Positions 24,798 through 36,505 of a DNA stretch of 64,000 bases are shown here, piece after piece. Under the pieces are notes generated by a model. It ran no database searches. It was not told where the DNA came from and saw only the letters and a program-made list of their open reading frames with translations. The DNA is from Parastagonospora avenae f. sp. tritici 18332-5 (Eukaryota; Ascomycota; Dothideomycetes; Pleosporales; Phaeosphaeriaceae). The translations under genes were made by a program, and so were the position numbers. Every line of letters starts with the position of its first letter. Positions within the stretch are counted from its first letter, which is position 1. Where the stretch lies: assembly GCA_022559985.1 (NCBI GenBank), contig JAFJTR010000052.1, positions 62,001 to 126,000 of the forward strand. The letters are read 5' to 3'.

Positions 24798-27700
24798 ATG
24801 GCCTACACTGAAGACATCCACACCGATCATGCTTGGCGAAGCCGGGCCCATGAGTTCTACTATCCACAGCGCAACTTGACAGCACTGACTGTGACAGTAC
24901 CGACTGCGAAAAACCCAATTGGACGACCCTGGGAGACTCATGAAGAGTTCGTCAGAGATCTGAAAGTGCTCCGGGAGTTGACCGTAGCAAATACAGCAAA
25001 AGGACAGAAGCACGAAAAGAGGATCGAACTGAACAAGCACCATGCGAAGTACCCTTTGCGGACAATACTGCCAGATTTACCAGCCAAATACACGGAGAAA
25101 ACCATTTCGAGCTCAAAATTGATGCGATTTGTCTCTATGAGTACGAGGTGCTCGATCTGGATGGTGATGGTCGGACTCGCAAGAGGATTCAAGCTCTGTT
25201 TCAGAGAGCCATCGATTCATGGCCCCACCTCAGCAACAACCAAGACAGCTTTGCAACAGACAAGCGCAAGATCATTGTCTCGTGGAAAAACTTACACGAG
25301 AATCTGACTAGTCAACCCGAGACTCCTGGACATGGCGGAGACCAAGCAGGCGCTGTATGGCCAGCAGAAAACATTACTGGTGGAACAAACCCCATAACAG
25401 CACGCCTCAAGTTTGTGGGCAAGGTTAATTTTGCAGGTCTAATCCGGCAAAGCAAAGCGAGTTTCAGCGAGGTAGCAAGCGACCTTTCATCATTCGAGCG
25501 GTGCCTCAATATCCTCGTGTCCAATAGCTTCAACGAGGATGCCCTGCGCCTGTCCACGAACAAGTTCTTTGTCAAAAGTGCTCGCGGCGCACTGCGGTAC
25601 GACAACCGCGGCACCACAGGGGTTTCTAGGTCTTTGGAGATCATTCGGGGTTACTATTACGCTATCAAGCCTGGTACAGGACACCTCCTGATGAACTTCA
25701 ATGTAGCCACGAGCGTATTCTTCCGACCCATACTCGTCAAGCAGTTCCTGGATGACGGATTTACGTTTGATGACCGAGACACCCGGATGAAAATCCTCAC
25801 CAAGCTCCGTGTTCACATCGAGCCGACCCATAAAGAAGAGCGATTCAAGAAACTCGGCGCCCGCATCAAGGCCATAACAAGCATGGGCGAGGGCAGGGAT
25901 CAGAACATTGAGAAACTTTGGTTCCACAAGAACCTTCGCAATGCTGATGGTACGCCCCAGATGGAGAACGGTCAGCAAAAAGTGGCTGAAAAGTGCACAT
26001 ACGTCATAGATCATCTCAAGGAAGGTAAGTCAAGGTCAAAACTCCGAGTTATTCATCACTGACCCAGTCATTTAGTATTCAACATCGATCATATTGTCGC
26101 AGGTCGCGCAGCAGTCTACTGTGGAACCACTCAAGATCCTGCTTGGTATGCCCAAGAACTGTTACGCATTGCCCCATACCAGCTGTTTACACGGCCTGTA
26201 CCGGATTACCTCACAGGGTCGATGGTTGAGAAAGCCGCTTACAACCCTGATATCACTCGAAGTCTTATTGAGTAAGAAGGTCTCAGCCACATGAGCTTTA
26301 CGCAGTCTCAGAACGTCAAGATCGGCTTTGTAAGTCATACTAATTATACTTCTTGCCCATGCTAATTTGTCTCGAAGCGTAATGGGGGACCCTTGTCGAT
26401 CTACCCTACCATGATGCAGATCACGTGTGCTCGTATGCCCTTCCCAGAGGTGCAGTATCGATACAATACACACCACGTTCCAGACAAAGGTCAAGCACCT
26501 AACGTTCCGAAAGCTTTCAAGCAATCTGGATGGAACATTCCTAATGAACAGAGATTTCACACCAGTAACACCAAGGCTTTGCGGTACTTCGTCATTCAGA
26601 GCTTGGAGACAACAATGGATCACAACCTTTCTAGTCATCATTTGAACCTCCTACATGACAATCTGGTTCACCAAATGGACATTCGATGTGGTCTGGAAAA
26701 GACGAAAGTTGTTCGTCTCAACCCTGGACGCGCAGCGTCGTCTCTAGGAATCGACCTCGTTAACCTTGACGCGAAGATTCATGAGGCGCAACAGAAACAG
26801 GCTGATCTGGTCATATTAATGATGCCGACATTCGATCGCTACACGTATGCGACGTTCAAGAACTTGGTCGACCGTAAGTATGGACTGCGCTCCATCCACA
26901 TCGCCAAACCGGCTCTGCTAGAGAGAGAGGATCAAGCCTCAAAATACATGTCAAACATCGTACAAAAGGTCAACTTCAAGACTGGTGGTATCAATGCATC
27001 CATCAAGAGCATTGAGACTCTCCTCGGCAAGAGCACATTAGTCCTGGGAGCAGATGTGGTGCATCCTGGTATCGCAGCTTTCGAAGAGTCTCCCTCAATC
27101 GCATGCATTGTCGGTTCTGTAGACGATAAAACTGGACAATTCTTTGGATCTGCTCGATTGCAAAGCAAGGACAAGACGGACCGTGAAGTAAGTTCCACTC
27201 GAAAGATTTCTGGGGGACCATGACTTACCTGCTTAGATCATTGACCATGTCCAAGAGATGGTCGAAGAGAGGATCAAAGATCGGATGGCTAGAATGAGCC
27301 CCGAAAGAGTTCCTGACAACATTGTGTACTACCGCGATGGTGTTTCAGAAGGTGAGCAAGGCATACTGCGAGTATATATGGCCTTCTCGCTAACCACATT
27401 TGTGTCTTGGCCAATACGACAAAGTTGTTTCGATCGAACTCAAGGCCATCAGGAAAGCTTGGTCCGCCATCCGAGACACTGAATCAGGGACGGGGGGAGG
27501 CAAAAAACTGTCGTCGCCCGCGGATATCAAAGCGGCCCGCATCGCAGCAATCGTAGTTGTGAAACGCCACCATACTCGATTCTATCCCATGAAAAAAAAC
27601 AGACATGGACGACCGCGGTAATAACAACTGCATACCCGGGACCTGTGTGGATAGCGTCGTCACTTCACCATACTACCAGGACTTCTTTCTCCAGTCTCAC

Positions 27701-28269
27701 AGCGACATCAAGGGTACGGCCCGACCAACGCACTACTTCATCCTGAAGAATGATCAGAAGAACAAACTCTTATCCAAGTCGGCTGACATCCGCAAGCTGG
27801 TCAGTACCAACTAATGACGATTCTCAAAGTGCTATGCTGACAGACTCTCTAGACCCACCACCTTTGCTACGCACACCGTCGCGCTACAGGTGGAGTGTCA
27901 TACGCAACACCAACGTATTATACAGATAGACTTTGCGACCGCGCCAGGATGTACTTGCCAAAAATCTGGTCAGGCAATGACAACGATTTCGCCGGAGAAC
28001 TCGATGCTGCCAAAGTCACCTTTCTCGCTAATCGTCAAGCAGCGCGCGACACCCTACACCGTAGTGGGCAACCATTCCAAGCCGGTGTACACACCAAGGA
28101 TGCTCTCGAACTTCAGGACGAATCTGGGGATGTGGAGGCGTTGCGCTCTAACATCAGAGGCCTTGTCTTGGCCAAAGCTCAAAAGGAGTTCTATGAGCAT
28201 AAAGGCAAAAGTGTAACGACTGGCAGTCCTTGGCACGACGACCTTAACAAGGTCATGTTCTGGATGTGA
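24798..28269 (+). pseudogene. Argonaute (QDE-2 family) with multiple lesions
   Basis: The order of an Argonaute is complete. N/L1 contains RGYYYAIKPGTGHLLMNFNV. A PAZ region and MID/PIWI follow, with LGADVVHPG, YYRDGVSE, KRHHTRFYP and GTARPTHYFI, which carry catalytic D, D and the final H. Introns at 26025-26075, 26330-26377, 27188-27236 and 27799-27853 keep phase. Lesions: a frame change near 25098-25101 (AAAA); an in-frame TAA at 26273-26275 between RSLIE and EGLSHMSF that no acceptable intron removes; loss of the expected AG acceptor at 27408-27409 (TG, although AG at 27423-27424 would restore frame and drop a few residues after YRDGVSE); and an A8 run at 27592-27599 with one base too many. 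The catalytic motifs remain, so decay looks recent. Sequence error at single sites cannot be excluded. Confidence 0.8.
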
Positions 28270-28938
28270 GTAGCGAGGTGTTCGTCTTGAGACGGTTGGC
28301 GGCTGTGCTCCTCTCCTTATTCTCTTTCCCATATTGGTCTCTGTTGGCGTTTTGCTTACTGTTTCAATCGGTTGCCTTCATCCTTGCGATGTACTACTTG
28401 GTGTCTAACCACATCAGGAAGTTTTCCCTGCTGTTTCTGCTTTTTCCGAGTTTTGTACTTAGTCGGTTCTTTGCGTCGCATGCCTTGTCTTCTTGAGCAT
28501 TCTTGTAGATGGCTTTCTTTCTTACACTCATTTACATAGACTTGCAATTATTGAATTAAATTCTCTTAGCATAGACAATATCCTGAACTCATATCATTCT
28601 TTCTGCGGCATTATCATTCAATGCCTTGAACGGTTGTGTTCGTCTTGGGGTCACTTGACATGACTGAATAGCTTCTCAAGTGGGGCGTCTCCCGCCTAGA
28701 TTGAGGGTAGAGGCCTTACAGACTGAGGTCGCTATGCCCCAAAATTGTTATGATTATGCAATTCGGCGTTCTATAGTGGACACGGGAACACGTGCTATTG
28801 CAAACACCCAAATTTTCCCGTACGTTCACAGCTTGAAATCTCACCTCCGCCTCCTACTTCGCAAAACTCGTCAACCTTGGGCAACCTCCTACCCTCCTCT
28901 ACCCCACCTCACTTATCAAATATTGAACAGTTACAGCC
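28270..28938. other. Intergenic region
   Basis: 3' flank of the Argonaute pseudogene. No gene or repeat recognised. Confidence 0.4.
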
Positions 28939-29549
28939 ATAACGGAGCCCACCCAAGACGACACCGCCGCCGCCTTCGTCGAGAGCAACGGTTGGGCCCG
29001 AATCCGGTCAGTCTTATGCGCCGAGAACATGGCTAGGACGATCTAGCGCCTTCGAGATATGAATGCGGTGAAACAGGCCAAGATCTCAAGACTTCACGTT
29101 AAGGCGGCGGAGCACGAGCTTAAGAAGGCGGAGGCTGAGATTGAGCACAAGATGATTTTTAGGGAGATTAAGCGTGACAGGCGCAGAGCGGCGGAGCAGG
29201 TTGCGATCAAGCTGAAGAGGAGGAGCAGATTGTGGAGATCAAGCGCAGAGCGGAGGAGAAGGCTGCGATCATGAGACGGAAAATGGCTGCCATGGAGAAG
29301 GAGAAAGCGGAAACCATCGCCTATCTCCGCCGGCGCGAGCAGCGAGACGATGCGATGATCGAGGACGCGGGTGGTGCGCCTAGGAAGGAGTACGTCAACG
29401 CACTTTAGAGGCATAGATAAAACTACTGACGATGCCCAGGCGGAGGATGGAGCACGAGGCTGGGGAGGTCTCTGAGACTACGGATAAAACGGATTTGGAG
29501 GATGGTCATGCCACGGATGAGACGGATTTGGAGGAGCGCCATGCCTGAT
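28939..29549 (+). pseudogene. Broken coiled-coil protein gene
   Basis: One coding path can be followed from 28939 to the stop at 29549. The likely start codon reads ATA (28939-28941) before TEPTQDDTAAAFVESNGWAR. TAG interrupts at 29044-29046 where the context MARTI-x-RLRDM suggests a former CAG. A one-base deletion near 29214 then shifts KLK into EEQIVEIKRRAEEKA. The intron GTACGT...CCCAG near 29389-29441 leads to an acidic tail (ERRMEHEAGEVSETTDKTD). The protein would have been a short charged coiled coil. No homologous family is recognised. Two of the three lesions are G-to-A or C-to-T transitions. Confidence 0.5.
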
Positions 29550-30491
29550 GTGCTTTTATGCAGTTGGTGGAACGAGATATGCTCTTTATATGATTCTCGT
29601 GAGTTATAAGGATAAAGACATGGATTTCTGGGACGGAAGTGCATAGACTGCACATCTGATCAATTCGGTCGTCATGACAGTACAACATGATCACTCATCC
29701 TGATAGGCCTCAGGACTTCTACGCAGTACATACAGTCTCTCAACGAAGCACTGAGATTCATCAAACTGTGATTTGAGTATGTGAAAACAGTTTAGATGTG
29801 AATTGAGGCCCTCCAGACTGAGCTGTTGTTCCAACTTGTCCAGCGACAAGAGAACTTCAAGGAACATCGGGAGTGATGTATTACATAGTTCATAGAAGGT
29901 GATATGGCAAGGCAGTCAGAGAACTTGTGAGATGAGACGAATACGCTCATTTGAATGTTCCAAGAAAAGCGTGAAAGACGAGTTGGGTGGCAAAAGCACT
30001 TCGAGACTTTATGTGGGTTTATCCGATATCAACACTGAGAGAATACCTCACTATGCTTATTAATAACAGTGTAATGCCTATGGAGAGGCCACCAGACACG
30101 CTGCCTTGCAATTTTACCATCGTTTTCAGCCCGGGATCGGATGTATTTACGGTGACAGCGCCGAATGCTTCTGATCTATCGAATATGGCCCGTGGCCGGC
30201 ACTCAGTGCTATACTGGCACCAAACGTACTTGTCGAGCGGAGCTCGCAACGCCATTGCAATTTCGGTAGACGAAAATGCTCTTGAGTTTCTGCTATGCAC
30301 AAATGTACGTGCCGGCATCGGAACACGAGTTAGTCTTGGCAAAAGTGAGAGCGACTGCGCAGGCCGACTAGACGTAAACAAACGGGCGAATTTTCAAATT
30401 TTCAAAGACAGTATTACAATCCGCTTCTCGCATCCCCATTCAATCATCCACGACATCCCCATACCACTCTCCATACAACTCCTGCTCTATT
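29550..30491. other. Region without a convincing gene
   Basis: An open frame of 243 codons starting at 29987 overlaps this interval, but it has no recognisable domain. An equally long frame on the other strand makes both doubtful. Left unassigned. Confidence 0.35.
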
Positions 30492-31218
30492 ATGAGCCAT
30501 TCCAGAACGATACCCCTGCCACACCGGCACCAGCGCTTCCCCCGGTGATGACACAGAAATCGCATGCCTATACGGCCAGCTGGACAACCTTCTGCAGCAG
30601 CGCGGCAAGGCCGAAGATGAGGCTGCTGAGCTCAAGGGCGAGCCTCGCGCTGCCAACGACAAGATCGACCTTCTCGAGGTCAGGGTCGATCCCCGCGGAT
30701 ACGGCTCCGAGTACGTGAAGAGGGAGATGGCACGTTTGGAGCGAGAAGCTCGCAAGGTCAAGGACGAGGCATCCCACAAGAGTGGCGAGGTGGAGGAGAC
30801 TTCGCGCAAAGCTCGCGAGGCCCAGGCAGCTATGAGGCGCATGAAGAAGGAGATGAAGGAGTTGAAAGTGAAGCTTGGTGGTGTTCAAATGGCCAGTGAT
30901 GCCTTCCAGCGTCAGGCCGAGCCTACCTCTGGTCAGTCAGAGCAGGAGCAAGAGCATATGCTTGGCTCGTGCGGCTCCACTGTCGCCGCTCGGGGTGCTG
31001 TCAAGAAGCGTGGCGTGGCAGACTTGGTCAATTTGCCATCGAGACCCTCGAAAAATGTCAAGCTCAAGACGGGTACGCATAGAAGTTCTAGTCTGAAGTA
31101 AGATGTGGATTCCCTCATGTGACCAAGGAAATGACTAACATCTTCTAGTCGGTACTCGATGCAGGAGGCTAAGAGTCAGCAGTCCGAGGAAGAGATGGAG
31201 ATGGATGAGACGCTGTAG
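30492..31218 (+). pseudogene. Coiled-coil protein gene, 5' part frameshifted
   Basis: The 3' two thirds read cleanly from about 30540: LYGQLDNLLQQRGKAEDEAAELKG, then DPRGYGSEYVKREMARLEREARK and a long Lys/Glu coiled coil. An intron at 31098-31148 follows (donor GTAAGA, acceptor CTTCTAG), and the last exon is RYSMQEAKSQQSEEEMEMDETL, ending at 31218. Upstream, a start at 30492 needs two single-base corrections (near 30497 and in the C5 run near 30540) to connect through NDTPATPAPA. If the gene is alive, the first usable in-frame ATG is 30727, giving 146 residues. The family is unknown; heptad-like Lys/Glu spacing indicates a coiled coil. Confidence 0.45.
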
Positions 31219-31576
31219 TAAGCCAAGAGCTGTTTAGACTGCTGTCTGGATGCCAGTACTGCCCTGCTACATGAGGGTAGGAGAAAAAGGGACCACATAG
31301 AACATGAACTGAGACGAAAAGTTTGTAGCATAGCTGTCGCAATTCGTCTTAGATCAACCAAATGTATGTGATGACGAAGGTATCAATTCACAATCTCGAC
31401 TTCATGCGCAAGGATCCGCTCAAGGCGACTAAAACAGTGGGCTACTTGGAAGTGTTCCTGAGATACTGAGTGATAGTGAATCTTCCATGAGGTATGCCGA
31501 ACCTATTCGTAGCTTTATCGACGTTCTAATAGATATAATGAGTCCTGTAAGCACCTCTAAGAAGAACTTTCCATGA
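31219..31576. other. Convergent intergenic region
   Basis: Tail-to-tail spacer between two small genes, with no feature seen. Confidence 0.4.
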
Positions 31577-32388
31577 TCAAGTATTAAGCATCAACCCGCT
31601 GACCACCTGCACCTTGCCTAGACCTCCTGGCCATCTGAGAATCTTACCATCCACCTGCTTCCTAGACATGTGTGGAAGATATTCCAGGCTCTTGTACAAG
31701 CCTTCATCCTCAGCACGAGCCCGTAAACAGCTCTTACGCTTGCATGTACCTGGGTCATAGTCTTTGCGCCTAGCCCTACGGCATGTGACTTCGTTGTCTA
31801 TGCAGCTTTGGCACGGCTCACCGTGATCGCGACGGTGCCTCTTGACGTAACATTCGGTGCAGACAACGACTCGCTTAGGAAGCGAATGTGCGACGCTGGT
31901 ATCTGGCTCCCTATGAACATGTTACCTAAAGTCAGTGACCGCGAAAACCTTGAATTACTCCAACTCATCGCGTGAGCGCTTCGCTGCTCTGGCTGACGTA
32001 TTCATGCGACCTGGCTTCTGGTCCTCTTCTGGAAGAACTACTCCACCCTCTTTGTCGCGACACCAGGAAACATCGCGACAGAAGGTCGCGGGGTCAAAAG
32101 AGCTTTCGGAGCTTGTGAAATGTACAAAGGAACGTCAGTTAGTCCCGCGAATGGAGACCTGTCATTGATGTCTTGCGAGCCATGTCCCGTTCCTGCTCCG
32201 TTGATGCCGCCGCCCTGAAACTTCTGAATCAACACTAGATGCTGGACATCTCTTTCTAGAACCTTACGAGCGCGCTCGGAGCTTCTCAGTCGCTTCGATA
32301 GCTTTCCCACCCGCCCATGGCTCTTCGCAAGCTCAGTCTTGGTATCCCTGAGCGCGTCATCGGGGACGTGTCCTCGGCTTCGGGCCAT
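31577..32388 (-). CDS. Small coiled-coil and cysteine-rich protein
   Basis: Exons 32388-32159, 32111-31959 and 31910-31577 give 238 residues with phase kept across both introns. The first donor is a weak GTCTCC; the second is GTAATT. Residues 8-52 form a short coiled coil (DDALRDTKTELAKSHGRVGKL). The C-terminal half has VCTECYVKRHRRDHGEPCQSC, continued by IDNEVTCRRARRKDYDPGTCKRKSC. This matches a Zn2Cys6-like cluster (C-x2-C ... C-x2-C-x6-C) in which the third cysteine is replaced by arginine, followed by an extra C-x4-C pair. It could bind nucleic acid through zinc, but a domain-level role is inference. The weak first donor leaves some doubt about exon 1. Confidence 0.65.
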
Positions 32389-34320
32389 CTTTGTTCAGTT
32401 GCTGTTTCGAAAATCGATATTTATGGAGTGTTCAACCGGTGCGGATTGATGGATTGGTTGCGGGCAATCGCTAATCCCGGAGAACAGTACCCAGATTACC
32501 GAGCTGCAGTCTTTCACTCTTTCACCTCGCTTCCAGCGCGTTCCTAATCACGTGCTTTGACACAGAGACTAGCACTAGCTAGCGCGTCAAGAGCAGTTGG
32601 GGCATATAACCCTCTTCTCCTCCGTGCCTCCTACTTCCTCCGCACTGAGTGCCGCCAATACTCGATCATAAAGGAAAAAGTCCTCGCTGTAGCTGTAAGC
32701 ACAGTCAGTCCCGCCAAGAGCCTCTCACACTCGTGAAGCGCAACCTCATCGACTATTCCAACCATCAAAAGCTTCACGGCATCGACTAGGCCTTGGCTGG
32801 TCCAGGCCAGTACGGTTCCGTGCTGCCTCGATCTCGGAAGTACGATATGGGATTATTAGCTGTCAGTCTAGGGACAGGAACAATCAACGGCCCAAGTCCA
32901 TGATGTATCCTCTTCGAACCTGGACGGGACTCATATCACTGATGAGCTTTGCTTATGGTGAGCTATCGTGGTGAGTGCTACTTCGGTAAGCATCTCTAGG
33001 TTCTCACGGACCCAATCGATTATCAAGTGTTGAGAAGGACTCTGCGCCACACGCCTTGAAGCACATCGGAGGCTATCTCGAAGTACACTCTTAAGGCTAT
33101 CATGAAGTACACCGGTGGTTATCTTGAAACGATACGCAGCACCTATCTTGACAGTACTATGGGTTCGTTTGGACCCATACAATTTTTGAAACACAACTAC
33201 TTTTTTTCATTGATCACACTGCCCATCGGCACTGTACCAAGGAAGAGTAAGGCGTTGCTATCAAATAAAACTACCTGTCTCATACGTAGGAGGAAACCTT
33301 GAAAGATACAAGTGATCACGGCCATGATAGCATGTCCGCCATACCTAGCGTACATTCGGGGCCGTATCGAAACCCTCTTCGGTCTTAACTCATGACGTCT
33401 TCCGTTACTCTTGGCCATCTACTATGCGTGGAAATTATGGGTGCCTGCCGAGATCGAACCATGCAGTCGGTCGTGCTGATAGTGAAGGTGCGTATGCCCG
33501 CCAACGGGACACAAGCTGCCCAATCTTTGACACCTTCACCTCTGTTCTCGCTCCGCTCTGAGTCACCTGCGCTGTCGTCCTGCACGTGCCGCCAAGCATA
33601 GTACGTGCTAGTACCTACCCCCGAACATATAATCTCTGCTGCTCGCGATCCCTCTTTTCCTCCTTAGCACACAGCTCATGTCTCCCTTCGCGGTTGATCG
33701 ACATAGACCCCAGTACGATTCGACACTACCTCAACCTTTCAAAGACTGCTTCAAACGTTCCGCCTCGGCGGCAGATTTGCTGTGTAGTAGGCTTTCATGC
33801 TTGCGTCTTCGTTTCCGGTTGAGTATATTCGTCTAACATGACTGTGCTACCTTGCGTCTGCGACCGTCTGGCGCGGCAAGGTAGCACTTTACATCGTTCG
33901 ACTAGGGTACGCTTGTCTTTATGGCACCGATATCCGCACCTGCATGGAGTCACATCACGGTAGCGGCCTTGCACTGTAGGGTCAGCCGTGAGATTGACAG
34001 CTTGAAGGGCCGTAGCTCTTTAGTTCCCCCGATGGCTACGCGAGTTCGTTTGGACCATCCCTTCGGGATGTACCCAAGCGGAACTTTGAGATTTGGCTCA
34101 GTGGGTTGGCTCGGGCCCACGCTTTTTTCGTTGACATCGCAGCCTTTTGGATGTGGGTTGAAGAAGAAGGTCCATTCTTTACATGACGTGCGCGTCTACT
34201 CTACTAAGGCCATGATCAGTGGTTCTCATGAGCCGAAACAATTTTATTTTTTTGGAATAATGACGTGTCACTGCTTGTTCATACTATTTTAACGTCTCAC
34301 AATTGTCATACTCTGGTCAA
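32389..34320. other. Gene-free region
   Basis: About 1.9 kb without supportable coding sequence. A short direct repeat lies at 33069-33112 (ggctatctcgaagtacac and ggctatcatgaagtacac). Confidence 0.4.
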
Positions 34321-35577
34321 CTATCCGAAGATCTCCCCTTCTATGGGCTTCCTAACGTTAATCTTTTCCGTACACTCGACCCGCAATACCTTCTCTTTCC
34401 CGTTCCTCTCCACAGCCCCGTACCTTACTCCCAAAATGCCCATTTGAACTTCAATATCCCGAGCTGTCACATTCCCGTCTAGGCCATCGAACATTGGCGC
34501 GCCAAAGGCTCGCGCGACCTCTAATGGGTTCAGACTGACGGAGCGGCCGAGATGCCAGTAGCCATGATACAAGGGGAGGACGGAGAGAATGGAAGTGTAT
34601 GATACAACCATGCCTAGCGCCACGTATGCGACGTGGAGTTCGTACTTCCCTTCCCTGAGCACAAGCGCGCGCTGGAACAATGGTCCGCGGGATAGCGAAA
34701 TGGCAGATACGATATTCGCGAACCCCACTTTATTGACTTGAAGGCGAGCCAACGTTCGTGATGCCGACCATAAATTTCTCGAGCAGTAAACGTCGTGAAC
34801 TTCTCCAATGGTCGTTCCGCGAAGAAGCTGAGTCCACGAAGAGATTGCCACGCCTTCTCCAAGAGCGCCGAGCGTCATCAGACACATGAAAATCTCCATG
34901 GTTGAGAGATACGTCGGTGGCTGGATATCTGCTGGCCAAGACTCCGGCGTTGATTTGTCTGAAGCGTAGATCAGCGCGATGCAGGAGCCAGTCAACAAAC
35001 ATAGCGTCGCTATCGTCATGGCTCCTTTCCATGGGAACCGTCTCACACACCCCGCTCTCCACGTTCTCCTCAAGTGGCGTGGACTGCGATGGTATTGCTT
35101 CGCCTCCTGCCTCGTACCAGTGGCCATTCTGAGACCAGGCGTTGAATCCCGAGCCGCGGGTGCGGAGTGGGACTGTGTAGGATCCGCCGCCCATGGCAAG
35201 ACTTGTGTGTATGTCTGGCATCGATCCCTACTGCTTAAAAGCTGCGATTGGAATTCTGATGAGGATATCGGGGTTTTCGGTGGCGATGGCGTGCGTGAAG
35301 GACATCTGCTGGGCATGGATATGGGGTTGTGGGCTGGTGGGCTTGGAGTAGATGATGCTGGCGCTGGGGTATATGTCATAGATGGTGGCGAATAGCTTGT
35401 GGCTCGTTGCTGACTGGTCGTTGAGGCATGTGTGTAGTCTTGCGTCGGCGGAGGTCGGTATGCTTGATAGCCAGAATGTGGTGCGGCGTTTGAGAGTATT
35501 GAGACGGCATCATCGTCGTTACGGTTGTGGTGGGTGTCGTCCTCTGGGGAGACCGGCGATATTGATGAATAACTCAT
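34321..35577 (-). CDS. DUF3176-like membrane protein, short form
   Basis: Single exon of 418 residues. An N-terminal Ser/Pro/Thr-rich tail of about 180 residues precedes TM1 (MTIATLCLLTGSCIALIYA). Next come WPADIQPPTYLSTMEIFMCLMTLGALGEGVAISSW and LLRGTTIGEVHDVY, which match the cytoplasmic and membrane core of the fungal DUF3176 family as I recall it. A last TM (VAYVALGMVVSYTSILSVL) and the conserved tail YHGYWHLGRSVSLNPLEVARAF follow. In the family a long extracellular domain lies between SRGPLFQRA and the last TM. Here only about 12 residues remain, so this is either an internally deleted copy or a compact variant. Function of the family is unknown. Confidence 0.65.
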   Translation of the reverse strand: MSYSSISPVSPEDDTHHNRNDDDAVSILSNAAPHSGYQAYRPPPTQDYTHASTTSQQRATSYSPPSMTYTPAPASSTPSPPAHNPISMPSRCPSRTPSPPKTPISSSEFQSQLLSSRDRCQTYTQVLPWAADPTQSHSAPAARDSTPGLRMATGTRQEAKQYHRSPRHLRRTWRAGCVRRFPWKGAMTIATLCLLTGSCIALIYASDKSTPESWPADIQPPTYLSTMEIFMCLMTLGALGEGVAISSWTQLLRGTTIGEVHDVYCSRNLWSASRTLARLQVNKVGFANIVSAISLSRGPLFQRALVLREGKYELHVAYVALGMVVSYTSILSVLPLYHGYWHLGRSVSLNPLEVARAFGAPMFDGLDGNVTARDIEVQMGILGVRYGAVERNGKEKVLRVECTEKINVRKPIEGEIFG

Positions 35578-36505
35578 CTTTTAACTCGGATGCTCTATGA
35601 GGAAACGACAGGTTGACAGCCTGTAGTGGAAACTGTGGTGAGAAATTTGGAGACTCTAGCCGATTTTCTTACAAAAGACCCCAAATATGGTGTGTCCTGC
35701 AAAGCCCGATCGTGCGCAAATCTCTCAAAATCGGATCTCTTACGCGATACTCAATACTTATCGAAGGTGGGGATAGTTTTGCTCGTCAATCTTGCAGTTT
35801 GTAAGCAGTTCGTCGTGGGCCACATTCATATTGCTTCAGGGCTGTCCTGGTCCAGAGCCGGTGTCAGATTACCCAAGACTCAGGGTTCCGCGCCGCAAAC
35901 GCGATTCCCACACACATGTTGGATTTTTTGCGGTTTCTTCCAATAAAATTGTATTGCGCGCTGCTGAAACGCACTTCATCCACATGCGGTGCGGTTGAGG
36001 AGGCTGAGGTGCGCGCCTTAGATCCTTCCCCCACGGCTTTGCCGCAGACATCACGCAGATGTGCTATTTTGGTCACACTGGGCGCCCCGAAAAGTTCTGC
36101 GAAACTCTATCAGGCCCGATTTCGAAGGCGTAGTAATTGACTGGTATGTACGCAATGTCTGACGGGGTTTTGCCTAGTTGTTGGTAACGTCCATGTTCTG
36201 CACTAAGGGCGCCAACGGTCCTGCACGCATGCTCTTCACATTCGCCCAGAGTATCACCAAGTCACCGTCAACCTTGGGTAGAGCCTCGCGTATGCCGAAA
36301 TAACATCGATGATCGGTGTACGGAGGTGTGCTGAAGTAGTTCATTCAGGCCGGTTATCGATAGACATAACCACCATGGGCAGTCCCGCAATGCCGAGGTC
36401 CACTGAGCTTCCCCAACCTTCTTACCACAATGCACACCATGGCTCACTACAATCCGCCATGAGACCTTCACAGCACTTGAGGAAGTTTCAATCGCCACAG
36501 AAAGG
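35578..36505. other. Gene-free region
   Basis: Upstream flanks of two divergent genes. Short open frames overlap one another with no domain signal. No repeats or RNA genes recognised. Confidence 0.4.

Noticed and set aside
29987..30718. 243-codon plus-strand open frame
   Set aside because: It has no recognisable domain, overlaps a 120-codon frame on the other strand, and its last third is out of frame with a clear coiled-coil reading.
33425..33500. Possible tRNA on the minus strand (ggttcgatctcggcaggcaccc)
   Set aside because: A T-loop-like GTTCGAT is present, but the T stem and the acceptor stem do not pair and no anticodon arm could be folded.
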